DNA of 8,706 nucleotides, taken from the NCBI GenBank assembly GCA_002294045.1, contig DBEP01000108.1, positions 59,997 to 68,702 on the forward strand. Reading direction: 5' to 3'. Position numbers and translations under genes: made by a program. Below are positions 1-7,025 of this stretch, one piece after another (position 1 is the first letter of the stretch; each line of letters begins with the position of its first letter). A model generated the notes under the pieces. It worked only from the letters and a program-made list of their open reading frames with translations, did no database searches and was not told the origin of the DNA. The stretch is from Lachnoclostridium sp. UBA903. GTDB taxonomy: Bacteria > Bacillota > Clostridia > Lachnospirales > Lachnospiraceae.

Positions 1-1353
1 AAAAGAATCACAATTAATTTATCGCCTGCTAACCTTCGTAAAGAGGGAACTGCTTTTGACCTTCCTATTGCAGTTGCAATCTTAACCGCCTTCGGTTATA
101 TTCCCCAGGAGAATCTTGAGAAAACCTTATTAATAGGTGAAATGAGTTTAAGCGGAGAAATCAAAAAGGTAAACGGTGTACTTCCCATTGTTTATACCGC
201 CTATAAACTCGGTTTTGAAAAATGTATCGTTCCCCTTGATAATGTTAAGGAAGGGGCCGCGGTCCGGGAAATTGATGTATATGGAGTGAAAAATTTACAG
301 GAGGCAGTGGGGTTTTTAAATAATGAATGTATTTTAGAACCTTATTTTATTCGTGAAGAGGACTTGCTTCATTTTCAAGATACTTCGGATAATCCTGACT
401 TTTCCGACGTAACCGGTCAGGAGCTGGCGAAAAGGGCAATTGAGGTAGCCGTGTCCGGAATGCATAATATTCTTATGGTAGGTCCCCCGGGTTCAGGTAA
501 AACAATGCTTGCAAAACGGGTACCGACCGTAATGCCCGAGCTTTCCGTTGAGGAAAGCCTGGAAATTTCAAAAATCTACAGTGTGGCCGGATTGTTGAAT
601 AACAGCAGGTCTTTAATTCAAAAAAGGCCTTTCCGGTCTCCCCATCATACGATTACCGCCCCGGCCCTGGCCGGCGGCGGAAGAACCCCTATGCCGGGCG
701 AGATAAGCCTTGCCCATCTCGGCGTCCTGTTTCTGGACGAATTTTCCGAATTTAACCGTGGAACGATAGAAATATTAAGGCAGCCTTTGGAAGAAAATGA
801 AGTTACCATAGCAAGACTCCAGGGAACTTACCGGTATCCGGCTGATTTTATGCTGGTTGCTGCCATGAATCCCTGTTCGTGCGGGTTTTATCCTGACCGT
901 AATAAGTGCAACTGTTCTCCTAACCAGGTAAAACGTTATATAGGAATGATAAGCAGGCCCTTATTAGATCGGATTGATATATGTATGGAAGTATTACAGG
1001 TAAATTATAAGGAACTGGAAAACCATAAACCCGCTGAAACCTCAAAAAATATCAAAGCCAGAGTAATGGAGGCAAGAAACATACAGTTAAACCGTTATAA
1101 GGAGGAGCATATCTATTTTAATTCTCAGTTAACGCCTAAATCGATAAACCGATATTGCAAATTGGGCGGAAAAGAACAGGCCCTGTTGGAGAAAGCCTTT
1201 ACAAAGATGAATCTAAGCGCAAGAGCATATCACCGCATATTAAAAGTATCCAGAACCATAGCGGATATGGACGGTTCGGAAAGAATTAAGGAAAAACATC
1301 TTTGCGAAGCCATCTGTTACAGAAGCTTAGACAGGAAATATTGGGAGGATTAG
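1..1353 (+). CDS. comM: ComM/YifB-family AAA+ ATPase (Mg-chelatase-like), 5' end missing
   Basis: The frame is open from base 1, so the gene starts upstream. 450 residues are visible; the family is usually about 500-510, so roughly 55-60 N-terminal residues are lost. The first 47 visible residues continue the N-terminal ChlI/S5-like domain (LRKEGTAFDLPIAVAI, then LLIGE). In fragment numbering, Walker A GPPGSGKT is at 161-168, the family motif RPFRSPHHT at 209-217, and Walker B VLFLDE at 242-247. A four-cysteine cluster follows (Cys292, 294, 303, 305), then RPLLDRIDI (319-327), which carries the likely arginine finger, and a C-terminal Mg_chelatase_C helical domain from about 349. In Vibrio and Haemophilus, ComM is a hexameric helicase that promotes branch migration during integration of transformed DNA; its role in clostridia is less clear. 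All catalytic motifs look intact. dprA follows after 32 nt, which suggests one transcript and a shared DNA-processing role. Confidence 0.95.
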   Translation, partial: KRITINLSPANLRKEGTAFDLPIAVAILTAFGYIPQENLEKTLLIGEMSLSGEIKKVNGVLPIVYTAYKLGFEKCIVPLDNVKEGAAVREIDVYGVKNLQEAVGFLNNECILEPYFIREEDLLHFQDTSDNPDFSDVTGQELAKRAIEVAVSGMHNILMVGPPGSGKTMLAKRVPTVMPELSVEESLEISKIYSVAGLLNNSRSLIQKRPFRSPHHTITAPALAGGGRTPMPGEISLAHLGVLFLDEFSEFNRGTIEILRQPLEENEVTIARLQGTYRYPADFMLVAAMNPCSCGFYPDRNKCNCSPNQVKRYIGMISRPLLDRIDICMEVLQVNYKELENHKPAETSKNIKARVMEARNIQLNRYKEEHIYFNSQLTPKSINRYCKLGGKEQALLEKAFTKMNLSARAYHRILKVSRTIADMDGSERIKEKHLCEAICYRSLDRKYWED

Positions 1354-1385
1354 CAAAAGTATGGATATTCAGAAAAGAGGGCAGG

Positions 1386-2474
1386 ATGACTAAAAAAGAG
1401 TATTGGTTCTGGTTATGTAATCTGGAACAGATTGGATTAAAGAAAATACAGGCCATTTTAAATTTTTTCGGGACGCCGGAGCAGGCTTATCTGGACAATG
1501 GAAAAGGTTTGGAACAGGTAAGCAATCTGACAGCATCCGATAAAGAACAGATATTAAAAAGTAAGGAAGAAGGAAGAATACAAGAAAATTATGCTAAACT
1601 TATAAGCAGAGGCATATATTTTGTAACGAAAGAGGAGGATATTTATCCTTCTAAACTGCATAATATATATAATGCGCCCTTTGCCTTATATGTAAAAGGG
1701 ACATTGCCGAAAGAGGATGAGTTAAGCATTGCCATAGTAGGAGCAAGAAACTGTTCGGATTATGGCAGAGAAACAGCCAGGTATCTGGCCGGGGAATTGG
1801 TAAAGGCGGGTATCCAGATTATCAGCGGGCTGGCAAGGGGAATAGACGGTTATGCCCATGAGGGTGCCATTGCAGCCGGCGGAAGCACTTACGGAATTGA
1901 GGGATGCAGTGTAGACATCTGCTATCCGAAAGAAAATTTTAATATTTATATGGATATGCAGAAGAAAGGCGGGATTATTTCAGAATATGGTCCTGACTGC
2001 TTTCCAAAAGCCGGCAATTTTCCCATGCGGAACCGGCTGATCAGCGGTATGTCAGACGGAATTCTGGTGGTGGAGGCCAGAGAAAAAAGCGGCTCTTTGA
2101 TAACGGCCGATATGGGTTTAGAACAGGGGAAGAATATATATTCCGTTCCCGGACGTATACAGGACAGCTTAAGTACCGGCTGCAATAACCTGATTAAAAT
2201 GGGGGCCAAAATGGTTACGGGACCAGAAGATATATTGGAAGATTATGGTATTTATTATAAAAATTGTAAAAACGATTTAAAAAAATTTGATAAATTACTT
2301 GAAACAAGAGAAAAAATAGTGTATGCTTGTTTAAGTTTCTTACCAAAGCATATGAATGAAATTGCTGGAGAAACTAATTTAAGTATAGCGGAATTAACGG
2401 AAATTCTTATGAGCCTGGAACTTAAAGATTATGTAAAGCAAACAAGAAAAAATTATTATATTTATATATCTTGA
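1386..2474 (+). CDS. dprA: DNA-processing protein DprA (Smf)
   Basis: 362 residues, close to the usual 280-370. DprA binds single-stranded DNA in the cytoplasm and loads RecA during natural transformation. An N-terminal helical SAM/HhH-like region spans about 1-100. The Rossmann-like DNA_processg_A core spans about 110-285, with SIAIVGARNCSDYG (114-127), ISGLARGIDGYAH (146-158), FPMRNRLISG (212-221), SGSLITA (235-241), the EQG and SVPG motifs at 246-256, and GAKMV (273-277). A C-terminal winged-helix DprA_WH domain occupies about 305-360. I chose ATG 1386 because similarity starts there and AGAGGG (1376-1381) precedes it, although the 4-nt spacer is shorter than for other genes here. An in-frame ATG at 1302 would lie inside comM and is unlikely. 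The stop lies 38 nt before topA. The gene is very widespread, so its presence alone does not prove competence. Confidence 0.95.
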   Translation: MTKKEYWFWLCNLEQIGLKKIQAILNFFGTPEQAYLDNGKGLEQVSNLTASDKEQILKSKEEGRIQENYAKLISRGIYFVTKEEDIYPSKLHNIYNAPFALYVKGTLPKEDELSIAIVGARNCSDYGRETARYLAGELVKAGIQIISGLARGIDGYAHEGAIAAGGSTYGIEGCSVDICYPKENFNIYMDMQKKGGIISEYGPDCFPKAGNFPMRNRLISGMSDGILVVEAREKSGSLITADMGLEQGKNIYSVPGRIQDSLSTGCNNLIKMGAKMVTGPEDILEDYGIYYKNCKNDLKKFDKLLETREKIVYACLSFLPKHMNEIAGETNLSIAELTEILMSLELKDYVKQTRKNYYIYIS

Positions 2475-2512
2475 TTATAAATGCAGCAAAACCAGTTAAG
2501 GGGAGTGGATAT

Positions 2513-4576
2513 ATGTCAAAAAATCTAGTAATAGTGGAATCACCTGCAAAGGCCAAAACAATCAAAAAATTTTTAGGTAATAATTATGAAGTAATCGCAT
2601 CCAACGGACATGTAAGAGACTTGCCGAAAAGCCAGATGGGGATAGATGTTGAAAATGATTTTGAACCTAAGTATATTACGATAAGAGGAAAGGGAGATCT
2701 GCTTGCTAAAATCAGAAAAGAAGTAAAGAAGGCAGATAAAGTGTATCTTGCAACTGACCCCGACCGCGAAGGAGAGGCAATTTCCTGGCATCTGTCAAAA
2801 ACATTAAAGCTGGAAGGAGATAATACCAGCAGGATAACTTTTAATGAAATCACGAAAAACGCAGTAAAGTCTTCCATAAAACAGGCCAGGAATATTGATA
2901 TGAATTTAGTGGACTCTCAGCAGACCAGAAGAATTTTAGACAGAATGGTAGGTTATAGAATCAGTCCCCTGCTCTGGGCCAAGGTAAAAAGGGGGCTGAG
3001 TGCCGGCCGTGTCCAATCTGTTGCATTGCGTCTCATTTGTGACAGAGAAGAAGAAATCAATGCATTTGTACCGGAAGAATACTGGAATTTGGAAGCGGTG
3101 TTTGATGTAACAGATGATAAGAATCCGTTAACTGCCAGGTTTGCGGGTTATGACAATGATAAAATAGTTATCCGTTCTGAAGAAGAATTAAATGAAATAT
3201 TGAAAAATATAGAAAACGCAGAGTTTAAAATCCTGGAAATAAAACGGGGTGAAAGACAGAAAAAGTCCCCCTTGCCATTTACAACCAGTACCTTACAGCA
3301 GGAGGCAGCTAAAACTTTAAACTTTTCTACCGCAAAGACAATGAGGCTGGCCCAGCAGCTGTATGAAGGCATCGATATAGAAAAGCACGGAACGGTGGGA
3401 TTAATTACTTATCTGCGTACGGATTCCGTCAGAATATCGGATGAAGCAGATGCCGCAGCCAGAAAGTTTATCATAGAAAATTACGGGGCCAATTTCACGG
3501 CGGATAAGGAAAACGGCAAAGAAAACGGCAGGAAGATTCAGGATGCCCACGAAGCAATCCGTCCCACTTACGTTGAGCTGACACCGGCCTCGGTGAAGGA
3601 TTCCTTAAGCCGGGAGCAGTACCGGTTATATCAGCTAATCTGGAAGAGGTTTGTTGCCAGCAGAATGCAGCCTGCCAGATATGAAACCATATCCGTGAAA
3701 ATTGACGGAAACGGATACCGTTTTACCACATCGGGTTCGAAATTAATCTTTGAAGGTTATATGTCCGTTTATACGACGGATGAAGACGAAAAACAAAATA
3801 ATGCAATGTTAAAGAACCTTACCGAGGATGCCGGACTTACTTTAAATGAATTGAAACCTTCCCAGCATTTTACCCAGCCTCCGGCACATTACACGGAAGC
3901 TTCCCTGGTTAAATCCCTGGAGGAATTGGGGATTGGAAGGCCCAGTACCTATGCTCCGACCATATCTACTATTCTGGCACGCAGATACGTTGTCAAGGAA
4001 AATAAAAATTTATATATTACTGAACTGGGAGAAGTGGTAAATAATATTATGAAGCAGGCGTTTCCAAGCATAGTGGACGTGAATTTTACGGCTAATATGG
4101 AATCGCTTCTTGACAGGGTTGAGGACGGTTCCATACCCTGGAAAACCGTTGTCCGTAATTTTTATCCGGACTTGGAAGCAGCCGTATCCCATGCGGAGGA
4201 AAGTCTGGATGAAATTAAAATAGAGGACGAAAAAACGGATGTAATCTGTGAGGAATGCGGCCGTAATATGGTTATAAAATATGGGCCCCATGGAAAATTT
4301 CTGGCATGCCCGGGATTTCCCGACTGCCGCAATACGAAACCGTACCTGGAAAAAATCGGAGTAGCCTGCCCCTTATGCGGAAAAGACGTGGTAATCCGAA
4401 AAACCAAAAAGGGCAGAAAATATTATGGCTGTGAAAATAATCCGGAATGTGAATTTATGACCTGGCAGAAGCCGTCTGAGAAAAGATGCCCAAAATGTAA
4501 TGGAATTATGGTGGAAAAAGGAACGAGTTTAGTATGTAATAATGAGAAATGCGGATGTATTGTAGCGAAAAATTGA
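2513..4576 (+). CDS. topA: DNA topoisomerase I (type IA)
   Basis: 687 residues, typical of Firmicute TopA. The enzyme relaxes negative supercoils by cutting one strand through a 5'-phosphotyrosine link. The Toprim domain is N-terminal, with LVIVESPAKAKTIKKFLG (5-22) carrying Glu9 and TDPDREGEA (81-89) carrying the acidic triad Asp82, Asp84 and Glu86. The catalytic Tyr300 lies in GLITYLRTDSVRIS (296-309). DAHEAIRPT (344-352) and GIGRPSTYAPTI (473-484) are further type IA core motifs. The C-terminus has three four-cysteine zinc-finger-like modules: Cys579/582/599/605, Cys619/622/640/646 and Cys659/662/675/680, with an extra Cys682. ATG 2513 is chosen because AAGGGGAG (2498-2505) lies 7 nt upstream and the family N-terminus begins there; an upstream TTG at 2471 adds 14 non-conserved residues. 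It is probably co-transcribed with dprA. All expected catalytic residues are present. Confidence 0.98.
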   Translation: MSKNLVIVESPAKAKTIKKFLGNNYEVIASNGHVRDLPKSQMGIDVENDFEPKYITIRGKGDLLAKIRKEVKKADKVYLATDPDREGEAISWHLSKTLKLEGDNTSRITFNEITKNAVKSSIKQARNIDMNLVDSQQTRRILDRMVGYRISPLLWAKVKRGLSAGRVQSVALRLICDREEEINAFVPEEYWNLEAVFDVTDDKNPLTARFAGYDNDKIVIRSEEELNEILKNIENAEFKILEIKRGERQKKSPLPFTTSTLQQEAAKTLNFSTAKTMRLAQQLYEGIDIEKHGTVGLITYLRTDSVRISDEADAAARKFIIENYGANFTADKENGKENGRKIQDAHEAIRPTYVELTPASVKDSLSREQYRLYQLIWKRFVASRMQPARYETISVKIDGNGYRFTTSGSKLIFEGYMSVYTTDEDEKQNNAMLKNLTEDAGLTLNELKPSQHFTQPPAHYTEASLVKSLEELGIGRPSTYAPTISTILARRYVVKENKNLYITELGEVVNNIMKQAFPSIVDVNFTANMESLLDRVEDGSIPWKTVVRNFYPDLEAAVSHAEESLDEIKIEDEKTDVICEECGRNMVIKYGPHGKFLACPGFPDCRNTKPYLEKIGVACPLCGKDVVIRKTKKGRKYYGCENNPECEFMTWQKPSEKRCPKCNGIMVEKGTSLVCNNEKCGCIVAKN

Positions 4577-4636
4577 TAAATAAGTTAAAAATAACATTTT
4601 TTCTGGTAAATGTGTGTCAAAATCAGAGAATAACTA

Positions 4637-4665
4637 TTGTTTTTATGAAAAATGTATGGTAAGAT
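4637..4665 (+). promoter_or_regulatory. Candidate sigma-A-type promoter for codY
   Basis: TTGTTT (4637-4642) and TAAGAT (4660-4665) are separated by 17 nt, giving 3/6 and 4/6 matches to the vegetative consensus. Transcription would start near 4672 and leave a leader of about 150 nt before codY. A perfect TTGACA lies downstream at 4686-4691, but its nearest good -10 (TATTAT, 4714-4719) is 22 nt away, which is too far for a standard promoter. The assignment is an inference, and codY may also receive read-through from topA. Confidence 0.35.
4639..4653 (+). promoter_or_regulatory. Weak CodY-box-like site in the codY promoter region
   Basis: GTTTTTATGAAAAAT matches 11 of 15 positions of the CodY consensus AATTTTCWGAAAATT. 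It overlaps the -35 element and spacer of the candidate codY promoter, where a repressor could block polymerase, and CodY autoregulation is known in other Firmicutes. The flanking DNA is very AT-rich, so a chance match is quite possible. Confidence 0.25.
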
Positions 4666-4700
4666 TAATCTGGTAATACAATTATTTGACATATACGGCG

Positions 4701-4736
4701 TAAAAACATCGTCTATTATCGGAAGATAAAAACATC
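4701..4736 (+). repeat. Short direct repeat TAAAAACATC, two copies
   Basis: The 10-mer TAAAAACATC occurs at 4701-4710 and 4727-4736, with a 26-nt period. The second copy supplies the whole loop and the adjoining bases of the 12-bp hairpin. The copies may be paired protein-binding sites, since the period is between two and three helical turns, or the result of a small local duplication. Confidence 0.5.
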
Positions 4737-4745
4737 TTCCGATAA
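4716..4745 (+). other. Perfect 12-bp hairpin in the topA-codY gap
   Basis: TTATCGGAAGAT (4716-4727) and ATCTTCCGATAA (4734-4745) are exact reverse complements around the 6-nt loop AAAAAC. The following bases (GTTATATTTGTG) are not a real U-tract, so this is at best a weak terminator for topA read-through. It sits 80 nt before the codY start and would lie inside a codY leader transcribed from upstream. It could equally be a dyad operator acting as DNA, or an RNA-stability or attenuation element. The symmetry is seen directly; the role is unknown. Confidence 0.75.
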
Positions 4746-4825
4746 GTTATATTTGTGAATTAGTACAGTTGGATACTGAGAGAAAGATGAGTATCAAATC
4801 GATGGGGGTACTGGGAGGAAGTTGC

Positions 4826-5596
4826 ATGAGCGTACAATTGCTGGATAAAACAAGAAAGATTAATAAACTATTACACAATAATAATTCCCATAAGGTGGTC
4901 TTTAATGATATTTGTGAAGTGTTGAGCGAAATTTTGGAGTCTAATATTCTTGTTATAAGTAAAAAGGGAAAAGTATTAGGAATTAAGAACCGAGATGATA
5001 TCATAGAGATTAAAGAATTGATTAAAGATTCCGTGGGCGGTTATATTGACCAATTATTAAACGAAAGACTGTTAAATATTTTATCCACCAAAGAGAATGT
5101 TAATTTATTAACCCTGGGATTTGAATTTGAACAGGAAAATAATTATCAGGCAATTATTAATCCGATTGATATTGCAGGTGAAAGGCTTGGCACTTTGTTC
5201 CTATATAAAAGTAGTAAACAATATGATCTTGACGATATTATTTTAAGCGAATACGGGACTACGGTTGTCGGCCTGGAGATGATGCGTTCCGTAAATGAAG
5301 AAAATGCGGAAGAGAGCCGGAAGGTTCAAATTGTTAAATCAGCAGTCAGTACATTATCTTTCTCCGAGCTGGAAGCCATCATTCACATATTTGAAGAACT
5401 GGAAGGTAATGAGGGAATTCTGGTAGCCAGCAAAATTGCTGACCGTGTCGGGATAACCAGGTCCGTCATTGTGAATGCACTCAGGAAATTTGAAAGTGCG
5501 GGAGTAATTGAATCCAGATCTTCCGGAATGAAGGGAACTTATATTAAGGTATTGAATGATGTGGTTTTTGATGAATTAAAAAAATTGAATAAATAA
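4826..5596 (+). CDS. codY: CodY, GTP/branched-chain-amino-acid-sensing global repressor
   Basis: 256 residues, against 259 in B. subtilis. CodY is a cytoplasmic DNA-binding repressor of nutrient-acquisition, amino-acid biosynthesis, motility and competence genes when nutrients are plentiful. The N-terminus (LLDKTRKINKLL, 5-16) and the GAF effector domain (to about 155, with GERLGTLF at 118-125 and LSEYGTTVVGLEM at 140-152) precede a linker helix. The winged HTH domain is strongly conserved: SELEAIIHIFEELEGNEG (180-197), then ASKIADRVGITRSVIVNALR (201-220) and ESAGVIESRSSGMKGTYI (223-240). ATG 4826 is supported by GGGAGG (4813-4818) 7 nt upstream and by the family N-terminus; the in-frame TTG at 4769 would add 19 unlike residues. 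The effector domain is clearly more divergent than the HTH. The gene sits directly before the flagellar operon, as in B. subtilis, and ends in its own terminator. Confidence 0.97.
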   Translation: MSVQLLDKTRKINKLLHNNNSHKVVFNDICEVLSEILESNILVISKKGKVLGIKNRDDIIEIKELIKDSVGGYIDQLLNERLLNILSTKENVNLLTLGFEFEQENNYQAIINPIDIAGERLGTLFLYKSSKQYDLDDIILSEYGTTVVGLEMMRSVNEENAEESRKVQIVKSAVSTLSFSELEAIIHIFEELEGNEGILVASKIADRVGITRSVIVNALRKFESAGVIESRSSGMKGTYIKVLNDVVFDELKKLNK

Positions 5597-5606
5597 TCAG
5601 AAAATG
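5592..5606 (+). promoter_or_regulatory. CodY-box-like operator at the codY/flgB junction
   Basis: AATAATCAGAAAATG matches 12 of 15 positions of the CodY consensus AATTTTCWGAAAATT, including the whole CWGAAAAT core. It overlaps the codY stop codon (5594-5596). It lies about 150-160 nt upstream of the first flagellar promoter and before the terminator, so direct occlusion of that promoter is not obvious. Binding is an inference; the match is seen directly. Confidence 0.4.
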
Positions 5607-5685
5607 GACCATAATCTTACTTTTTATTCATAACAGAACAAATTTTAATAATAAATATTAAACAAATTAGATACTCATATAGATG

Positions 5686-5722
5686 GATTTAGGAGGGATT
5701 TCAGCTCCTAAATCTTTTTTTT
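5686..5722 (+). terminator. Rho-independent terminator after codY
   Basis: GATTTAGGAG (5686-5695) pairs perfectly with CTCCTAAATC (5705-5714) around a 9-nt loop, and eight T residues follow (5715-5722). This is a classic intrinsic terminator on the + strand, about 90 nt past the codY stop. It separates codY transcription from the flagellar operon. The reverse strand has no T-tract at the correct end. Confidence 0.92.
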
Positions 5723-5760
5723 ACGATATAATTTTACATTTTATGATATAATAGTACTAG
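5721..5760 (+). repeat. Imperfect 20-nt tandem duplication carrying two TATAAT boxes
   Basis: Bases 5721-5740 and 5741-5760 agree at 14 of 20 positions, sharing TTA, then GATATAAT, then TAC. Each unit carries one perfect TATAAT (5727-5732 and 5747-5752). The arrangement lies just past the terminator and forms the first part of the flagellar promoter region. Confidence 0.5.
5744..5752 (+). promoter_or_regulatory. Extended -10 promoter (P1) for the flagellar operon
   Basis: TGATATAAT combines a perfect TATAAT (5747-5752) with the TG extended -10 element at 5744-5745. No recognisable -35 lies at 16-18 nt, which fits an extended -10 promoter. The start would be near 5759, giving a leader of about 70 nt. 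It lies downstream of the codY terminator, as an operon promoter should. Confidence 0.55.
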
Positions 5761-5775
5761 TTATGTAAAAATCGC

Positions 5776-5804
5776 TTGTTTTTTTGTCATAAAATAATTA
5801 TAAT
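5776..5804 (+). promoter_or_regulatory. Sigma-A-type promoter (P2) close to flgB
   Basis: TTGTTT (5776-5781) and a perfect TATAAT (5799-5804) are separated by exactly 17 nt. Transcription would begin near 5811, leaving a leader of about 20 nt that contains the AAAGGAG ribosome binding site (5818-5824). Of the candidates in this gap it has the best geometry. Confidence 0.55.
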
Positions 5805-5831
5805 GATACCAGATATGAAAGGAGTGTAAAT

Positions 5832-6221
5832 ATGGTAGGTTCGAATGCATTTAGTTATTTCAATATCTTAAATAAGGCGGCAGATGCCAGTTGGATTAGA
5901 AATGAATTGATAACGAATAATATTGCGAACGTGAGTACACCTAATTATAAAAGAAAGGATATCGAATTTCAGACATATCTGGCGCGTGAGCTTCAGGGAA
6001 AAGGAACACTGGACCAGAGAGTTGCTAATGCTGACCTGAATTCATTAGATGCTTCTGTTTATACGGACAGTTCCTCCTTAAGCTACCGGCTTGACGGCAA
6101 TAATGTGGATATAGATACGGAATCGGCTAAACTGGCTGAAAACCAGATAAGATATTATACGCTGATGGATGCCATGAATCAGGAAGTCAGCAGAATAAAG
6201 ATGGTTTTAACGAATAATTAG
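5832..6221 (+). CDS. flgB: Flagellar basal-body rod protein FlgB
   Basis: 129 residues, close to the usual 130-137. FlgB is a proximal rod subunit, exported by the flagellar type III apparatus, that joins the MS ring/FliE to the rest of the rod. The N-terminal rod motif NNIANVSTPNYKRKDIEF (29-46) and the C-terminal heptad-like helix LAENQIRYYTLMDAMNQEVS (101-120) are both present, and there is no Sec signal peptide, as expected. AAAGGAG (5818-5824) lies 7 nt before the ATG. It is the first gene of the operon; its stop overlaps the AGGAGG ribosome binding site of flgC, which suggests coupled translation. Two promoters and a terminator lie just upstream. Confidence 0.96.
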   Translation: MVGSNAFSYFNILNKAADASWIRNELITNNIANVSTPNYKRKDIEFQTYLARELQGKGTLDQRVANADLNSLDASVYTDSSSLSYRLDGNNVDIDTESAKLAENQIRYYTLMDAMNQEVSRIKMVLTNN

Positions 6222-6232
6222 GAGGTTGTTAT

Positions 6233-6673
6233 ATGTCTTTTATTAACGGAATGAATGTCAGTGCCAGCGGAATGACCGCACAAAGGCTCCGAATGGACAT
6301 CATATCTCAGAACATTGCAAATGTAAATACGACCAGAGATGAAAATGGAGCGGCATACCGGCGTAAGATAGTGGTGTTTGCTGAGAGAGATACAGATTCT
6401 TTTGTTAATATATTAAACAGTAAAACAGGCACACCAACCGGTAACGGGGTTAAGGTGACCGAAATATTAGAAGATACACAAACGCCCCTGAATTTGGTAT
6501 ATGATCCGTCACACCCTGATGCGGATGAGGAAGGCTATGTGGCATATCCGAACGTTAATACGGTAACGGAGATGACAAATTTAATCGATGCCAGCAGAGC
6601 ATATGAAGCAAATGTTACGGCCTTTAATGCAACGAAAAATATGTTGTTAAAAGTGTTGGAATTAGGAAAATAA
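6233..6673 (+). CDS. flgC: Flagellar basal-body rod protein FlgC
   Basis: 146 residues, a normal length. FlgC is a proximal rod subunit that packs against FlgB and FlgF. The N-terminal flg_bb_rod motif (SQNIANVNTT, 25-34, then YRRKIVVF, 42-49) is followed by the FlgC-typical VYDPSHPDADEEGYVAYPNV (89-108) and the C-terminal helix LIDASRAYEANVTAFNATKN (117-136). AGGAGG (6220-6225) lies 7 nt upstream and overlaps the flgB stop; the intergenic gap is 11 nt. All features are standard for the family. Confidence 0.97.
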   Translation: MSFINGMNVSASGMTAQRLRMDIISQNIANVNTTRDENGAAYRRKIVVFAERDTDSFVNILNSKTGTPTGNGVKVTEILEDTQTPLNLVYDPSHPDADEEGYVAYPNVNTVTEMTNLIDASRAYEANVTAFNATKNMLLKVLELGK

Positions 6674-6689
6674 TAAGGGGGATTAAGTT

Positions 6690-7001
6690 ATGGATGTCGC
6701 ATTATTAAATAGCATATCGGATCTTAGTACATATAATAAGGATATATCTTCGGCTAATAAAACCAATAAGAATGCAGCTTTTGAAAACCTGTACCAGTCA
6801 GCGCTCGAAATGGTAAAAACTACAAATGACCTGACAGATGCTGCAGAGAAAGCGGAGCTGTCCTATATGTTAGGTTTTACTGAAAATCCTCTTGAACTGC
6901 AGGCAGCACAGCAAAAGGCCAACCTTTCACTGCAATATACGGTGGCTGTAAGAAATAAGGTATTGGAATCTTATAAAGAGATTATGAATCTCCAATTCTA
7001 A
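6690..7001 (+). CDS. fliE: Flagellar hook-basal body protein FliE
   Basis: 103 residues, matching FliE of other Firmicutes. FliE is the small adaptor that attaches the rod to the MS ring and is an early export substrate. The N-terminal 25 residues are variable. The conserved part begins with FENLYQSALEMV (31-42) and ends with the signature LQYTVAVRNKVLESYKEIM (81-99). AAGGGGGA (6675-6682) lies 7 nt before the ATG; the gap from flgC is 16 nt. It sits between flgC and fliF, which is its usual place. Confidence 0.95.
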   Translation: MDVALLNSISDLSTYNKDISSANKTNKNAAFENLYQSALEMVKTTNDLTDAAEKAELSYMLGFTENPLELQAAQQKANLSLQYTVAVRNKVLESYKEIMNLQF

Positions 7002-7025
7002 CTCGATGACTAGAGGAGCAGTAAC

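Noticed and set aside
1302..1385. An earlier ATG start for dprA inside comM
   Set aside because: It would need an 52-nt overlap with comM, has no ribosome binding site, and adds residues unlike any DprA N-terminus.
2573..2877. Antisense open frames opposite topA, and similar ones opposite dprA, codY and fliF
   Set aside because: They lack ribosome binding sites and recognisable motifs, and each lies wholly or mostly over a clearly coding + strand gene.
4584..4602. A topA terminator formed by GTTA/TAAC and a T-run
   Set aside because: The stem is only four weak base pairs with no G/C-rich core, so it is not convincing.
4769..4825. An earlier in-frame TTG start for codY, adding 19 residues
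   Set aside because: CodY proteins begin just before the KTRKIN motif, and the perfect GGGAGG site lies 7 nt before ATG 4826.
5700..5732. A sigma-D flagellar promoter (TAAA at 5709, ACGATAT at 5723)
   Set aside because: The spacing is about 9 nt instead of about 15, the TAAA lies inside the terminator stem, and the -10 lacks the GCC start.
5597..5831. An invertible flagellar switch like the one upstream of flgB in Clostridioides difficile
   Set aside because: I found no pair of long inverted repeats flanking a segment here; the only strong inverted repeat is the terminator stem.
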